Source of the DNA: an uncultured Collinsella sp.
GTDB taxonomy: Bacteria > Actinomycetota > Coriobacteriia > Coriobacteriales > Coriobacteriaceae
Length of the DNA: 64,000 nt
Assembly (NCBI GenBank): GCA_900541785.1
Contig: UQKY01000006.1
Location: forward strand, 1 to 64,000
Reading direction: 5' to 3'
Position numbers and translations under genes: made by a program. Shown here in pieces: positions 15,661-23,724 of the stretch; position 1 is the stretch's first letter, and the number at the start of each line of letters is the position of its first letter. The notes under the pieces were generated by a model, which was not told the DNA's origin, did not search any database, and worked only from the letters and a program-made list of their open reading frames with translations.

Positions 15661-17079
15661 ATGGCCCTCATCACTTCATACAACGTCCCCGGCCTCTATG
15701 TCGAGGACCACAGCATCGACGTCCCCCTTGACTGGCGCGGCCTGGAGCCGATGCTCCTGGCCGTCGGCAGCACCATGCGCCGCGGCGCCATGCCGGCGCC
15801 CATCGCCGGTGCGCCCGAGAGCATCAAGCTCTTCTACCGCGTGGTTTGCGCGCCCGACCGCATCAACGACGATCTGCCGCTGCTCCTGTTTTTGCAGGGC
15901 GGCCCCGGTGGCGAGAGCCCGCGTCCGCTCTCGCCCACGAGCGACGGTTGGATCGAGGAGGCTGTCAAGCATTTCCGCGTCGTGCTGCCCGACCAGCGCG
16001 GCACGGGACGCAGCAACTGCGTAGACGGGCGTACGATCGCGGCTCTGGGCGAGCGCGCGACGGCGGCCGGCTCCGATGCGGCCCGCTCGCAGGCGGACTT
16101 CCTCAAGCGCCACCTCGCCAGCTCCATCGTGCGCGATTTTGAATACCTGCGCCTTGTGGGCTTTGGCGGCAAGCCGTGGGTCACGCTCGGCCAAAGCTAC
16201 GGCGGCTTTTTGACGCTGAGCTACCTGTCGCTCTTCCCCGAGGGCGTGGCGGCGAGCTTTACCTGTGGTGGCATCCCCCACGTCCCGGCAAGCGCCAGCG
16301 AGGTCTACGCGCACACCTTCCCGCGCATGGCCGCCAAAACGCAGCAGTATTACGACCGCTACCCCGCCGACGTCGAGCGCGTGGCGGTTCTTGCCGATGC
16401 GCTTGAGGAGCAGAGGCCCGTGCTGCCCGACGGCTCGCCAATGACGGTGGAGCGCCTGCAGCTTATGGGCAGCGACTTTGGCATGAAGCCGAGCTTTGAG
16501 CGCATGCATTGGATTATCGATCACGCTTTTGTTGACGGCGACGGCACGCTGAGCTGCGGTGCCTCAGTATCCGATGGCTTTTTGATGCGCGCCTTCGAGC
16601 GCACCAACACGCGCACGAACCCGCTGTACTGGACGCTTCAGGAGTTTATCTACGCCGACGGCGACACCATGCCCATTCGCTGGGCCGCGGCAGAGGAGAA
16701 GGCCCATCGCGCCGAGTTCGACACGCTCGCGCGCCCGCTCATGTTTACCGGCGAGGCCATGTTCCCGTGGATGTTTGAGCAGATGCCCGAACTTAAGCCT
16801 TTCAAGCCGGCGATGGACCTGCTGATGGAGGACACCAGCTGGGACAAGATCTACGACCCGCAGCGCCTGGCTTGCAACGAGGTACCACTCCAGGCCGCGG
16901 TGTATTTCGACGACATGTACGTCGATTCGGGTATGCAGCTCGACACGCTCAGCCGCGTGGGCAACTCGCACGCCTGGGTGACCAACGAATTCGAGCACGA
17001 CGGCCTGCACGGCAGCGTGGTATTCAAGCACCTCTTCGACGAAGCCCTCAACCGCGGAGACTTGCGCCGAATCTTCTAG
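15661..17079 (+). CDS. Alpha/beta hydrolase, proline iminopeptidase type (S33)
   Basis: A 472-residue cytoplasmic hydrolase. The oxyanion motif GGPGGESPRP, DQRGTGRS and the nucleophile elbow GQSYGGF (Ser near residue 179) are in the order seen in prolyl aminopeptidases of the larger (~45-50 kDa) class; the C-terminal GNSHAWVTNEFEHDGLHG supplies the catalytic His region. These enzymes release N-terminal proline from peptides. ATG 15661 follows a GGAAG site. Its position between proA and proB, divergent from proA, would place proline salvage beside proline synthesis, which is inference. Confidence 0.82.
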   Translation: MALITSYNVPGLYVEDHSIDVPLDWRGLEPMLLAVGSTMRRGAMPAPIAGAPESIKLFYRVVCAPDRINDDLPLLLFLQGGPGGESPRPLSPTSDGWIEEAVKHFRVVLPDQRGTGRSNCVDGRTIAALGERATAAGSDAARSQADFLKRHLASSIVRDFEYLRLVGFGGKPWVTLGQSYGGFLTLSYLSLFPEGVAASFTCGGIPHVPASASEVYAHTFPRMAAKTQQYYDRYPADVERVAVLADALEEQRPVLPDGSPMTVERLQLMGSDFGMKPSFERMHWIIDHAFVDGDGTLSCGASVSDGFLMRAFERTNTRTNPLYWTLQEFIYADGDTMPIRWAAAEEKAHRAEFDTLARPLMFTGEAMFPWMFEQMPELKPFKPAMDLLMEDTSWDKIYDPQRLACNEVPLQAAVYFDDMYVDSGMQLDTLSRVGNSHAWVTNEFEHDGLHGSVVFKHLFDEALNRGDLRRIF

Positions 17080-17086
17080 CGAAGAA

Positions 17087-17134
17087 GTGTCCCCCGTCAG
17101 CCGGCACAAAAGGAATGTCCCCAAGTGCCGAATA
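17087..17134. repeat. Repeat family C-related sequence after the iminopeptidase gene
   Basis: GTGTCCCCCGTCAGCCGGCAC followed by AAGGAATGTCCCCAAGTGCCG shares GCCGGCAC, GGAATGTCCCC and AGTGCCG with the cluster at 29881-29998. No coding potential. Confidence 0.55.
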
Positions 17135-17177
17135 ACTACCGACAACGACGATGCCGCAGGTAGAGGACGGAAAGCGA

Positions 17178-17275
17178 AAACGCCCCTAAGCGAGCAAGGT
17201 GACGTGAAAGAGGAGGGCATTGACCTTTTGGTCATGCCCGACGATTGAACGTCAGATTGCCGCTTAGGAGCGTTT
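17178..17275. repeat. Nested-hairpin intergenic element between convergent pip and proB
   Basis: Three concentric inverted repeats share one axis. The outer arms 17178-17192 and 17261-17275 (AAACGCCCCTAAGCG / CGCTTAGGAGCGTTT) match at 14 of 15. The middle arms GCAAGGTGACGT / ACGTCAGATTGC match at 10 of 12. The inner arms GGGCATTGACC / GGTCATGCCC pair around TTTT. Between middle and inner stems both sides carry purine-rich internal loops. It may be a bidirectional terminator or a structured RNA. Confidence 0.75.
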
Positions 17276-17289
17276 GCAGCGTCAATTGG

Positions 17290-18417
17290 TTAAGCAAATA
17301 CAATCAGATTATCTCGATGGATCGCGGGCTTCTCGGCCAGGTCTGCCAGCAGGCGGTTGCTGGCAATCTGGTCCTGGCGGCGGCCGGCTGCAAGCTCCAG
17401 CACGTCCGAATCGGCCTCGGCGATACCGCGGGCGACGACCATACCGCTCGGATCGCACACATCGAGCACATCGCCCTCGGCAAACTGGCCATCGACCTCG
17501 CGAATACCCACCGCGAGCAAGGACGAGCCACGGCTGACCAGCGCCTTCGCGGCACCGTCGTCAACCGTTACCGAGCCATGAGCCTTGTCACCCAGCGCGA
17601 TCCACAGCTTGCGCGGCGCAATATCCAGGCGCTCCGCCGGCGGATCGAACAGGGTTCCCACGCTCTCGCCACGGGCCAGGCGCACAAGCGCATCGGGCTC
17701 CTCGCCCGAGCAAATCACGCTCTGAATGCCGGCCGTCATCAAAATGCGGCTCGCGCGGATCTTGGTGATCATGCCGCCGGTGCCCACCGACGTCGAAGAA
17801 TCGCCCGCCGAGGCAATGATCTTGGCATCGATTTTGTGCACGACCGGGATAAACTCGGCCGTCGGATCCTCATGCGGATTGGCGGTGTAGAGGCCGTCAA
17901 TGTCCGAAAGCGTCACGCACAGGTCGGCAGAAACCAGGCAGCTCACGAGCGCAGCCAGCGTGTCGTTGTCGCCGAACTTGATCTCGTCGACGGTAACGGT
18001 GTCGTTTTCGTTGACGACCGGCACCACGCCCAGCTCCACCAGGCGCAGCAAAGCGTCGCGCGCGTGCAGGTAGGACGTACGGCGCGCCGTGTCGTGGCGT
18101 GTGAGCAGCACGAGCGAGGTGAGTAGGTCACGCGCATGGAACTCCTCGTCGTAGGCCGACGAGATGATGCACTGGCCGGCCGAAGCGCATGCCTGCAGGC
18201 TCGGCAGATCGCCAACCGGTTTGCGGTCGAAGCCCAGCACGGGATAGCCACAGGCAATGGCGCCGGAGCTCACCACGACCAAGCGCCAGCCGAGCTTGCG
18301 CAGGGCCGCGGCCTGATCGGCCAGGCCACCGATAAACGCACGGTTGACCTTACCGTCGGCACCCACCACCGTGGACGAGCCGATCTTTACCACCATCGTT
18401 TTATAAGAAGTCGTCAT
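17290..18417 (-). CDS. proB: Glutamate 5-kinase
   Basis: A 375-residue kinase that makes gamma-glutamyl phosphate for ProA. The amino-acid kinase fold shows VVKIGSSTVV at the N-terminus, VVSSGAIACG, ENDTVTVDEIKFGDNDTLAALV and STSVGTGGMITKIRA. A PUA domain follows at roughly residues 280-360, as in the long, proline-feedback-inhibited ProB forms. The ATG at 18417 has only a weak ribosome-binding site. The gene is transcribed away from the adjacent pncB tail and ends next to the nested-hairpin element. Confidence 0.96.
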   Translation of the reverse strand: MTTSYKTMVVKIGSSTVVGADGKVNRAFIGGLADQAAALRKLGWRLVVVSSGAIACGYPVLGFDRKPVGDLPSLQACASAGQCIISSAYDEEFHARDLLTSLVLLTRHDTARRTSYLHARDALLRLVELGVVPVVNENDTVTVDEIKFGDNDTLAALVSCLVSADLCVTLSDIDGLYTANPHEDPTAEFIPVVHKIDAKIIASAGDSSTSVGTGGMITKIRASRILMTAGIQSVICSGEEPDALVRLARGESVGTLFDPPAERLDIAPRKLWIALGDKAHGSVTVDDGAAKALVSRGSSLLAVGIREVDGQFAEGDVLDVCDPSGMVVARGIAEADSDVLELAAGRRQDQIASNRLLADLAEKPAIHRDNLIVFA

Positions 18418-18483
18418 ACGTCAAACCAATCGAATGTCGAGCGTTCGGGCGAGCTGGGGCAGCTGGGGCACCTAGGGCGGGAC

Positions 18484-18530
18484 GGACGAAAAAGATCCGT
18501 TTTCCTCCGTCCCCTTCGGATTATTTTGCC
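18484..18530. repeat. Short dispersed repeat (GATCCGTTTTCCTCC)
   Basis: AAAGATCCGTTTTCCTCCG here recurs at 10500-10518 as ATGATCCGTTTTCCTCCG. Flanking GGGAC bases are shared in part. It fills most of the 103-bp gap between proB and pncB. Confidence 0.5.
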
Positions 18531-20026
18531 CAGGGGAAGGCCGAAGCCGCGGCCATGTTCTTGCGCACGAGCTCGTCGCGCACCTGGGCCAGGCCCTGTT
18601 CCATACCCACCACGTAGGTCTGCGGATACAGGAAGCGTTTGAAAGCCGCGTCCAGATGATCGAGTGCCCAAGCACAGCGCTCGCGCGCGTCCTTAATGCT
18701 CTCACGCGGAGCCACCGCGCTGCCGTCGCGCACGATCGGCATCAGCAGCTCACGATACTCAAGCTCGGACACATCGGTCACCAAGGCTGCATCGTTCACG
18801 GCCACAAGGGTATTGCCGCGCGCGGCGCCCTCCCCTGCCAGATGGTCCTCGTCATAAATCATGTCGCAGACCGGGCCGCCAAAGCCGTCGTAATAGCGGC
18901 GCACGCGCTGCACGCCGGGGATCGTGCGCTTGTAGGGCTGCTCGGAAAGCTTCACCACCGGCGTCCACGGCTCCGCGTCACTCGCACGACGGGCCGAAAG
19001 CTTGTACACGCCGCCCAGTGCCGGCTGATCGTAGCAGGTCGCGAGCTTGGTGCCCACGCCAAAGCTGTCGATGGGTGCGCCCTGGTCGAGCAGCGACTGA
19101 ATCGTGTACTCGTCCAGATCGTTGGAAACCGAGATCCCCACATAGGGCAGGCCCTCGGCGTCAAAACGGCCGCGGACATACTTGGACAACTTGGCCAGGT
19201 CGCCCGAGTCAATGCGAATAGCCGACAGGCGCTCGCCCACCGCCTCCATCTCCTTGGCAACCGTAATGGCATGTTCGCAGCCCTCGCGCACGTCGTACGT
19301 GTCGATAAGCAGCGTACAGTTCTTGGGGCTCGACTTGGCAAATGCGCGGAAGGCCTCGAGCTCGGAATCGAAGCTCATCACCCAGCTATGCGCGTGTGTG
19401 CCAAAGACGGGAATGCCGTAGCGGCGCCCGGCAAGCACGTTGGACGTAGACGAGCAGCCCGCCACGTAGCTCGCGCGCGCGACAGCCAGGCCGCCATCGG
19501 GACCCTGGGCACGGCGCAGGCCAAACTCGGCGACGGGGCGACCATCAGCCGCCAGTACCACGCGCGCCGTCTTGGTGGCGACGAGCGTCTGGAAGCCGAC
19601 GATGTTGAGCAGCGCGGTCTCGAGCAGCTGGCACTCCAGCGACGGGCCGGTGACGCGCACCATGGGCTCGCGCGGAAAGACGAGCTCGCCCTCGGGCACG
19701 GCGTCAATGTTCACGTGCGCACGGAAGTTGCGCAGGTAGTCGAGGAATGCAGGCTTAAACATCGCGCCGCCGGCCGGAGCCTTGAGCGAAGCTAGATAGT
19801 CGATGTCCTCGGGCGTAAAGCGCAGGTTCTCGACAAGCTCGGGCAGCTCGGCGGTGCCGCACATGACGGCATACGCGCTGCCAAAGGGATGGTCGCGGTA
19901 AAACGCCGTAAAGCAGCCCTGCTCATTAGCCTTGCCGCTCTCCCACAGGCCCTGGGCCATAGTGAGTTCGTACAGATCGGTGAGCATTGCAATGTCGGTG
20001 GGATGCGAGATGTCGGTCAAAGCCAT
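18521..20026 (-). CDS. pncB: Nicotinate phosphoribosyltransferase
   Basis: A 501-residue enzyme of NAD salvage that joins nicotinate to PRPP. Family markers are MLTDLYELTMAQGLWESG at the N-terminus, EFGLRRAQGPDGG with the catalytic His-equivalent region downstream (FGTHAHSWVMSF), LLIDTYDV and AIRIDSGDLAKLSKYVR, and GVGTKLATCYDQPALGGVYKL. ATG 20026 follows GAAAGGTCGCCCC. It is immediately downstream of the tail-anchored protein gene on the opposite order of the strand and could be cotranscribed with it, the gap being 82 bases. Confidence 0.95.
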   Translation of the reverse strand: MALTDISHPTDIAMLTDLYELTMAQGLWESGKANEQGCFTAFYRDHPFGSAYAVMCGTAELPELVENLRFTPEDIDYLASLKAPAGGAMFKPAFLDYLRNFRAHVNIDAVPEGELVFPREPMVRVTGPSLECQLLETALLNIVGFQTLVATKTARVVLAADGRPVAEFGLRRAQGPDGGLAVARASYVAGCSSTSNVLAGRRYGIPVFGTHAHSWVMSFDSELEAFRAFAKSSPKNCTLLIDTYDVREGCEHAITVAKEMEAVGERLSAIRIDSGDLAKLSKYVRGRFDAEGLPYVGISVSNDLDEYTIQSLLDQGAPIDSFGVGTKLATCYDQPALGGVYKLSARRASDAEPWTPVVKLSEQPYKRTIPGVQRVRRYYDGFGGPVCDMIYDEDHLAGEGAARGNTLVAVNDAALVTDVSELEYRELLMPIVRDGSAVAPRESIKDARERCAWALDHLDAAFKRFLYPQTYVVGMEQGLAQVRDELVRKNMAAASAFPWAK

Positions 20027-20108
20027 GGGGCGACCTTTCGGATGCGTTGTGCAGAGGTTGAGGGTTGGGCAAAGCGGGCGTGCGGGCATGACGCCCAATG
20101 CAAGTCGA

Positions 20109-20567
20109 TTAAACCAGGCCCATGCTGGTCATAAGCGTGTAGCCCATAAAGACGATAAACGCGATGAGGGCGAGCACGATGATGATTTTTTGAGCCGGAG
20201 CCATGCCGGGGATCTCATTCTCGCCCGTAGGCTCCTTGGAGGTGACCATGCGCTGGGCAAAGGTCATCTCGTCACGGCTCGGTTTGGGCTCGGCGGGCTT
20301 GGGGTGAGCGGCCTTTTTAGGCTGAGGTTTGGGTGCGATGGGCGCGGGCATCGCGGCGGCGGGCTTGGGCGCAGGCGCGGGCGCAGGCTCGGATGCAACC
20401 TTCGCAGCGGCCTCCTCGGCCTTCTCGCGCTCGGCACGCAGGGCGGCCAGCTCCTCACGCTCGCGGCGTGCCTCTTCCTGGGCCTCGCGACGAGCCTTCT
20501 CGGCGCGGAGCTCTTCCAACTCGACGCGCTCCTCGGCAGACAGTGGTTGGGACTCAAGCTCGGCCAT
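20109..20567 (-). CDS. Tail-anchored coiled-coil protein, function unknown
   Basis: A 152-residue protein in three parts. Residues ~8-60 form a highly charged Glu/Arg coiled coil (SAEERVELEELRAEKARR and onward). Residues ~60-110 are an Ala/Pro/Lys linker (APAPAPKPAAAMPAPIAPKP). The C-terminus is a single membrane helix (KIIIVLALIAFIVFMGYTLM) with five residues after it, the arrangement of a tail-anchored protein with the coiled coil in the cytoplasm. ATG 20567 follows GAAAGGGCTGCACC. No homologue is recognised. tRNA-Ala lies just upstream on the same strand. Confidence 0.72.
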   Translation of the reverse strand: MAELESQPLSAEERVELEELRAEKARREAQEEARREREELAALRAEREKAEEAAAKVASEPAPAPAPKPAAAMPAPIAPKPQPKKAAHPKPAEPKPSRDEMTFAQRMVTSKEPTGENEIPGMAPAQKIIIVLALIAFIVFMGYTLMTSMGLV

Positions 20568-20632
20568 GGTGCAGCCCTTTCTTTTTAAAAAAAGCCGCCG
20601 ACACAATGTCAGCGGCTTATCAAATCCAAGGG

Positions 20633-20705
20633 TGGAGACGAAGGGAGTCGAACCCTCGGCCTCTGCCATGCGACGGCAGCGCTCTCCCAACTGAGCTACG
20701 TCCCC
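20633..20705 (-). tRNA. tRNA-Ala (anticodon CGC)
   Basis: The minus strand folds as a cloverleaf: acceptor GGGGACG / CGTCTCC contains the G3-U70 alanine identity pair, and the anticodon stem CTGCC/GGCAG encloses loop GTCGCAT with anticodon CGC. The CCA end is not fully encoded (ACC then C). Confidence 0.93.
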
Positions 20706-20758
20706 AGGACAAGTTGATATTTTACCTACGGCTCGCCAACTGTCAACGCCCAATACCC

Positions 20759-20862
20759 AGTCTTTTTGGGACGGGGCTGTTTTAGCTACCCCGACAGGCA
20801 ACGCGAACGGTTTGGCCGAACAGCGGCAGGGGTAGCTAAAACAGCCCCGTCCCAAAAAGACT
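20759..20862. repeat. 104-bp element with perfect 34-bp inverted repeats
   Basis: Arms 20759-20792 (AGTCTTTTTGGGACGGGGCT and onward) and 20829-20862 are perfectly complementary, separated by 36 bases. The partial word GCCCCGTCCCAAA recurs right after it at 20872-20885. It lies between tRNA-Ala and the radical SAM gene. Confidence 0.85.
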
Positions 20863-20884
20863 ACTCAAAGAGCCCCGTCCCAAA

Positions 20885-21829
20885 TTATCTGGTTTGGGCA
20901 CTAGTAAGAACACCGGTAGTGTCGAACGCCGGGGTAAAGCTCTCGTCCACCGCTCCGCCCTCTTGCCAGAACATCGTCGTAAAGCCCAAGTCGTCGGCAT
21001 GATCAAGCACCTGCTCGTACTCCTCGCGCGTCACGGCGCGCGCCAACTCGCCGCCTTGCTCGCGCATGAGCGCATTGGGCGTGTACTGGTTCATGACCGA
21101 AATCGGCACGTCACCCACCGTCTGCCACACCAGGTCCAGCATGCGGCACGAATCGTCCGCATGACCCGGCAGCACCAGGTGACGCACGATGATGCCGCGC
21201 TTCATGAGCCCCTCGTCGTCCACCAGCTCTCCCCCGCGGCGCTCAATCTCGCGCGCCATCTGAGCCAGGCCAGACACGGCTACACGTGGGTAATCCTTAA
21301 TATGAGAAAGCGACTGCGCAAGCCCGGCATCGGCATATTTAAAGTCGGTAAGCCACACGTCGACCAGATCGCCGAGCGCAGCCACAGCACTCGCCCGCTC
21401 ATAGCCGCTCGTGTTGTAGACGATCGGGATGTCCAGCCCGCGCTCCCGCGCTGCGGCAATCGCGGACGGCAGCAGGTGAGCATAATGCGTCGCAGTCACC
21501 AGGTTGATGTTGTTGGCACCCTGGTCCTGCAGCTCCAGCATAATCTCGACCAAACGCTGGGGCGTAATCTCAAGACCGAAATTGCCCGTCGAGATCTCGT
21601 GGTTTTGGCAGTAGACGCATTTGAGCGAGCAGCCGCTAAAGAAAATCGTGCCCGAGCCAGCCTCGCCCGAAATGGGCGGCTCCTCCCACATATGGAGCGC
21701 CGCGCGGGCGACCTTAAGCGTGTCGTCGGCACCGCACACGCCACGCGCGCCCTCGTCGCGTGCCGCGCCGCAACGGCGTGGACACAAATGGCAGGCGGGC
21801 GAAAAAAGTTCGGTCAACGACGTCGGCAT
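20885..21829 (-). CDS. Radical SAM protein, PflX / pyruvate formate-lyase activase-like
   Basis: A 314-residue iron-sulfur protein. An N-terminal cysteine cluster (CHLCPRRCGAAR ... GVCGA) precedes the radical SAM motif CSLKCVYCQN (CxxxCxxC), then NINLVTATHYAHLLPS, VYNTSGYE and VWLTDFKY, the pattern of COG1313 (PflX). These enzymes use S-adenosylmethionine to make a radical, often on a glycyl enzyme, but the partner of PflX proteins is unknown. ATG 21829 with GGAG ten bases upstream is preferred to an in-frame TTG at 21844. No glycyl-radical enzyme gene is in the window. Confidence 0.82.
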   Translation of the reverse strand: MPTSLTELFSPACHLCPRRCGAARDEGARGVCGADDTLKVARAALHMWEEPPISGEAGSGTIFFSGCSLKCVYCQNHEISTGNFGLEITPQRLVEIMLELQDQGANNINLVTATHYAHLLPSAIAAARERGLDIPIVYNTSGYERASAVAALGDLVDVWLTDFKYADAGLAQSLSHIKDYPRVAVSGLAQMAREIERRGGELVDDEGLMKRGIIVRHLVLPGHADDSCRMLDLVWQTVGDVPISVMNQYTPNALMREQGGELARAVTREEYEQVLDHADDLGFTTMFWQEGGAVDESFTPAFDTTGVLTSAQTR

Positions 21830-21967
21830 AAAAACATGCTCCAAAACAACGATTCAGCAGCTCAAACGTAAAGGCCCGGACCGCACAGACGGTTCCAAGC
21901 CCAAGGCGCCGTAATCGTCCGACACGATTTTTGTAATGTCAAGACTGGAATCAACAAAGTGCCGCTT

Positions 21968-21973
21968 TATGAT
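21968..21973 (+). promoter_or_regulatory. -10 box of the probable 6S RNA promoter
   Basis: TATGAT lies seven bases ahead of the presumed RNA start at about 21980. The upstream -35 (around GACTGG, 21943-21948) is weak. Confidence 0.4.
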
Positions 21974-21979
21974 GTAGGT

Positions 21980-22124
21980 ATTCCGCCCCCCGCGGAGCAA
22001 CTGGGTGAACCGTCGCGTTTATTTAGGGAGCCCACACAGTCGTACTTAGTACAGGTATCCTTCGTTGTTAAGGACGCTGGAACAGCCGATGAGGGCACCC
22101 ACCTGTTTTAGGTGGGTTCATTTT
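21980..22124 (+). ncRNA. ssrS: Probable 6S RNA
   Basis: A ~145-nt non-coding stretch with its own -10 box holds successive stems: TCCGC/GCGGA at the 5' end, GTACTTAGTAC, GTATCCTTCGTTGTTAAGGAC, and a terminator-like CACCCACCTGTTTTAGGTGGGTT followed by CATTTTC. The series of short stems with an open central region and the 3' hairpin ahead of a pyrimidine tract match the general build of Gram-positive 6S RNAs as I remember them. 6S RNA binds housekeeping RNA polymerase holoenzyme. A covariance-model search (Rfam RF00013) would be decisive. The gap from 22125 to 22364 shows nothing else definite. Confidence 0.6.
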
Positions 22125-22364
22125 CGTAACGTGGGGGGTGGTTTTCTTTTGCCGATTTTGCCAAAAATTGCCATCGCAGATCCCGTATGACACCCAACAG
22201 TACTCGGCAGAACCCCCGCCAACATCCCAATATCTGGTAAGCGCGTGATAATCGCACGGCGCAAACCCCCGCACCCCCTCGGTCGAGTATCATGGGTCAG
22301 CTATGCCCTTTTGCGCGTAGCGTCCTTTGACCTTTTCCTTCGACGCTTGGCGGTTTATCGATTC

Positions 22365-23564
22365 ATGGCTTCCTCCACGAGCTTCATACCGTACCTTTGC
22401 GTGGCGGTCGCGGCTTTTATCACGACCTTCCTTGCGGTGCCCCTGGTCAAGCGCCTGGCAATCAAGCTCGACGCCGTCGACTATCCTTCCAAGCGCCGCA
22501 TCAACACTAAACCCATCCCGCGCATGGGCGGCACGGCGGTCTTTTTGGGCCTCGTCGTCGCCTGCATAGTGCAGATCCTAGGCACCTGGTACCTGGGCTG
22601 GCCTCCCGTTTTGGTGCCTCATCCCCTCTTGCACATCAGCTACCCCATACTGGCGCTTTCTTTTACCGTCATCTTTGCGACAGGCGCAATCGACGACGTC
22701 TACCAGCTCAAGCCCAAGCAAAAGCTGACCGGTCAGGTCCTCGCCGCGCTCATCGCATGCGTGGGCGGCCTGCGCATCGGCGTCATCGTCAACCCGTTTG
22801 CTCCTGGCGATATCATGCTTGGCTGGCTCGCCTACCCCATCACCGTGATCTACCTGGTGGCGTTCACCAACATCATCAACCTCATCGACGGCCTCGACGG
22901 CCTGGCCACGGGCATTTGCGGCATCGCATCGTTCACCATGTTCACGATGGCCATGCTTTCGGGCCGTATCGACGCTGCCGCGCTCTCCATCGCGCTCTTT
23001 GGCTCGTGCGTGGCTTTTCTGCATTACAACTTCAACCCCGCGAGCATCTTCTTGGGCGACTCGGGGTCGCTGCTGTTGGGCTTCGCCTTGGGCTCCATCT
23101 CGCTGCTCAACGTGAGCCGCACCGCTGCGCTCACCTCGCTCATCATCCCGCTCATCGTGGCAGGCGTGCCCATCATCGACACGTTCAGCGCCATCGTGCG
23201 TCGCAAGCGCGCCCACATTAGCATCGGACAGGCCGACAAGGGCCACATCCACCACCGCCTGATCCAAGAGGGCTACAACCAAAAGCAGGCTGTGCTGCTC
23301 ATCTACGCCTGGTGCATCATGCTTTCGGCCGGCGCCGCCGCGATCAATCAGGTCGAGGTGCCCACGCGCGTGCTCATCTTTGTCGTGCTCGCCATTGGCT
23401 CGGCGGCCTTCGCCAAGCACCTGCACCTGTTTGAGCCCGTCTTGCGCCACCATTACAACAAGCGCACACACGAGGACGAGCTGGTAACCCCCGACGACCC
23501 CGCCTTTAAACAGGAGGAGCAGGCAGCCGAGGAGCGCAAGGAGGAGCGCCACCACAGGCGCTAG
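22365..23564 (+). CDS. Undecaprenyl-phosphate glycosyl-1-phosphate transferase (WecA/TagO/MraY-like)
   Basis: A 399-residue polytopic membrane enzyme with about ten hydrophobic segments. It has the family motifs in order: RRINTKPIPRMGG, the Asp pair in ATGAIDDVYQLKPKQKL, NLIDGLDGLATG, LGDSGSLLLGF, and the cytoplasmic HIHHRLIQEG loop. Such enzymes load GlcNAc-1-phosphate (or a similar sugar) onto undecaprenyl phosphate to start wall teichoic acid or other surface glycans. The C-terminus is a charged tail rich in Glu and Arg. ATG 22365 is chosen as it directly precedes the first membrane segment; earlier in-frame starts would add a basic leader. No other glycan genes adjoin it. Confidence 0.88.
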   Translation: MASSTSFIPYLCVAVAAFITTFLAVPLVKRLAIKLDAVDYPSKRRINTKPIPRMGGTAVFLGLVVACIVQILGTWYLGWPPVLVPHPLLHISYPILALSFTVIFATGAIDDVYQLKPKQKLTGQVLAALIACVGGLRIGVIVNPFAPGDIMLGWLAYPITVIYLVAFTNIINLIDGLDGLATGICGIASFTMFTMAMLSGRIDAAALSIALFGSCVAFLHYNFNPASIFLGDSGSLLLGFALGSISLLNVSRTAALTSLIIPLIVAGVPIIDTFSAIVRRKRAHISIGQADKGHIHHRLIQEGYNQKQAVLLIYAWCIMLSAGAAAINQVEVPTRVLIFVVLAIGSAAFAKHLHLFEPVLRHHYNKRTHEDELVTPDDPAFKQEEQAAEERKEERHHRR

Positions 23565-23724
23565 GTTTTATTGCCGAGGAAGTGACTCTTTGCTGCTGGC
23601 CGCTCGCGACCGCGTCGCGACCGCCGCATAGCCCTCGCCCTACCGGCACCTCACCCACTTACACCCCACCCCTTTCAATAAACGCGTTATCATCTTGACC
23701 AATACGCATACGTTAGGAGCAATC

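Noticed and set aside
23565..23724. A T-box or tryptophan leader upstream of trpS
   Set aside because: The gap lacks the T-box sequence, a specifier hairpin and any leader peptide with tryptophan codons.
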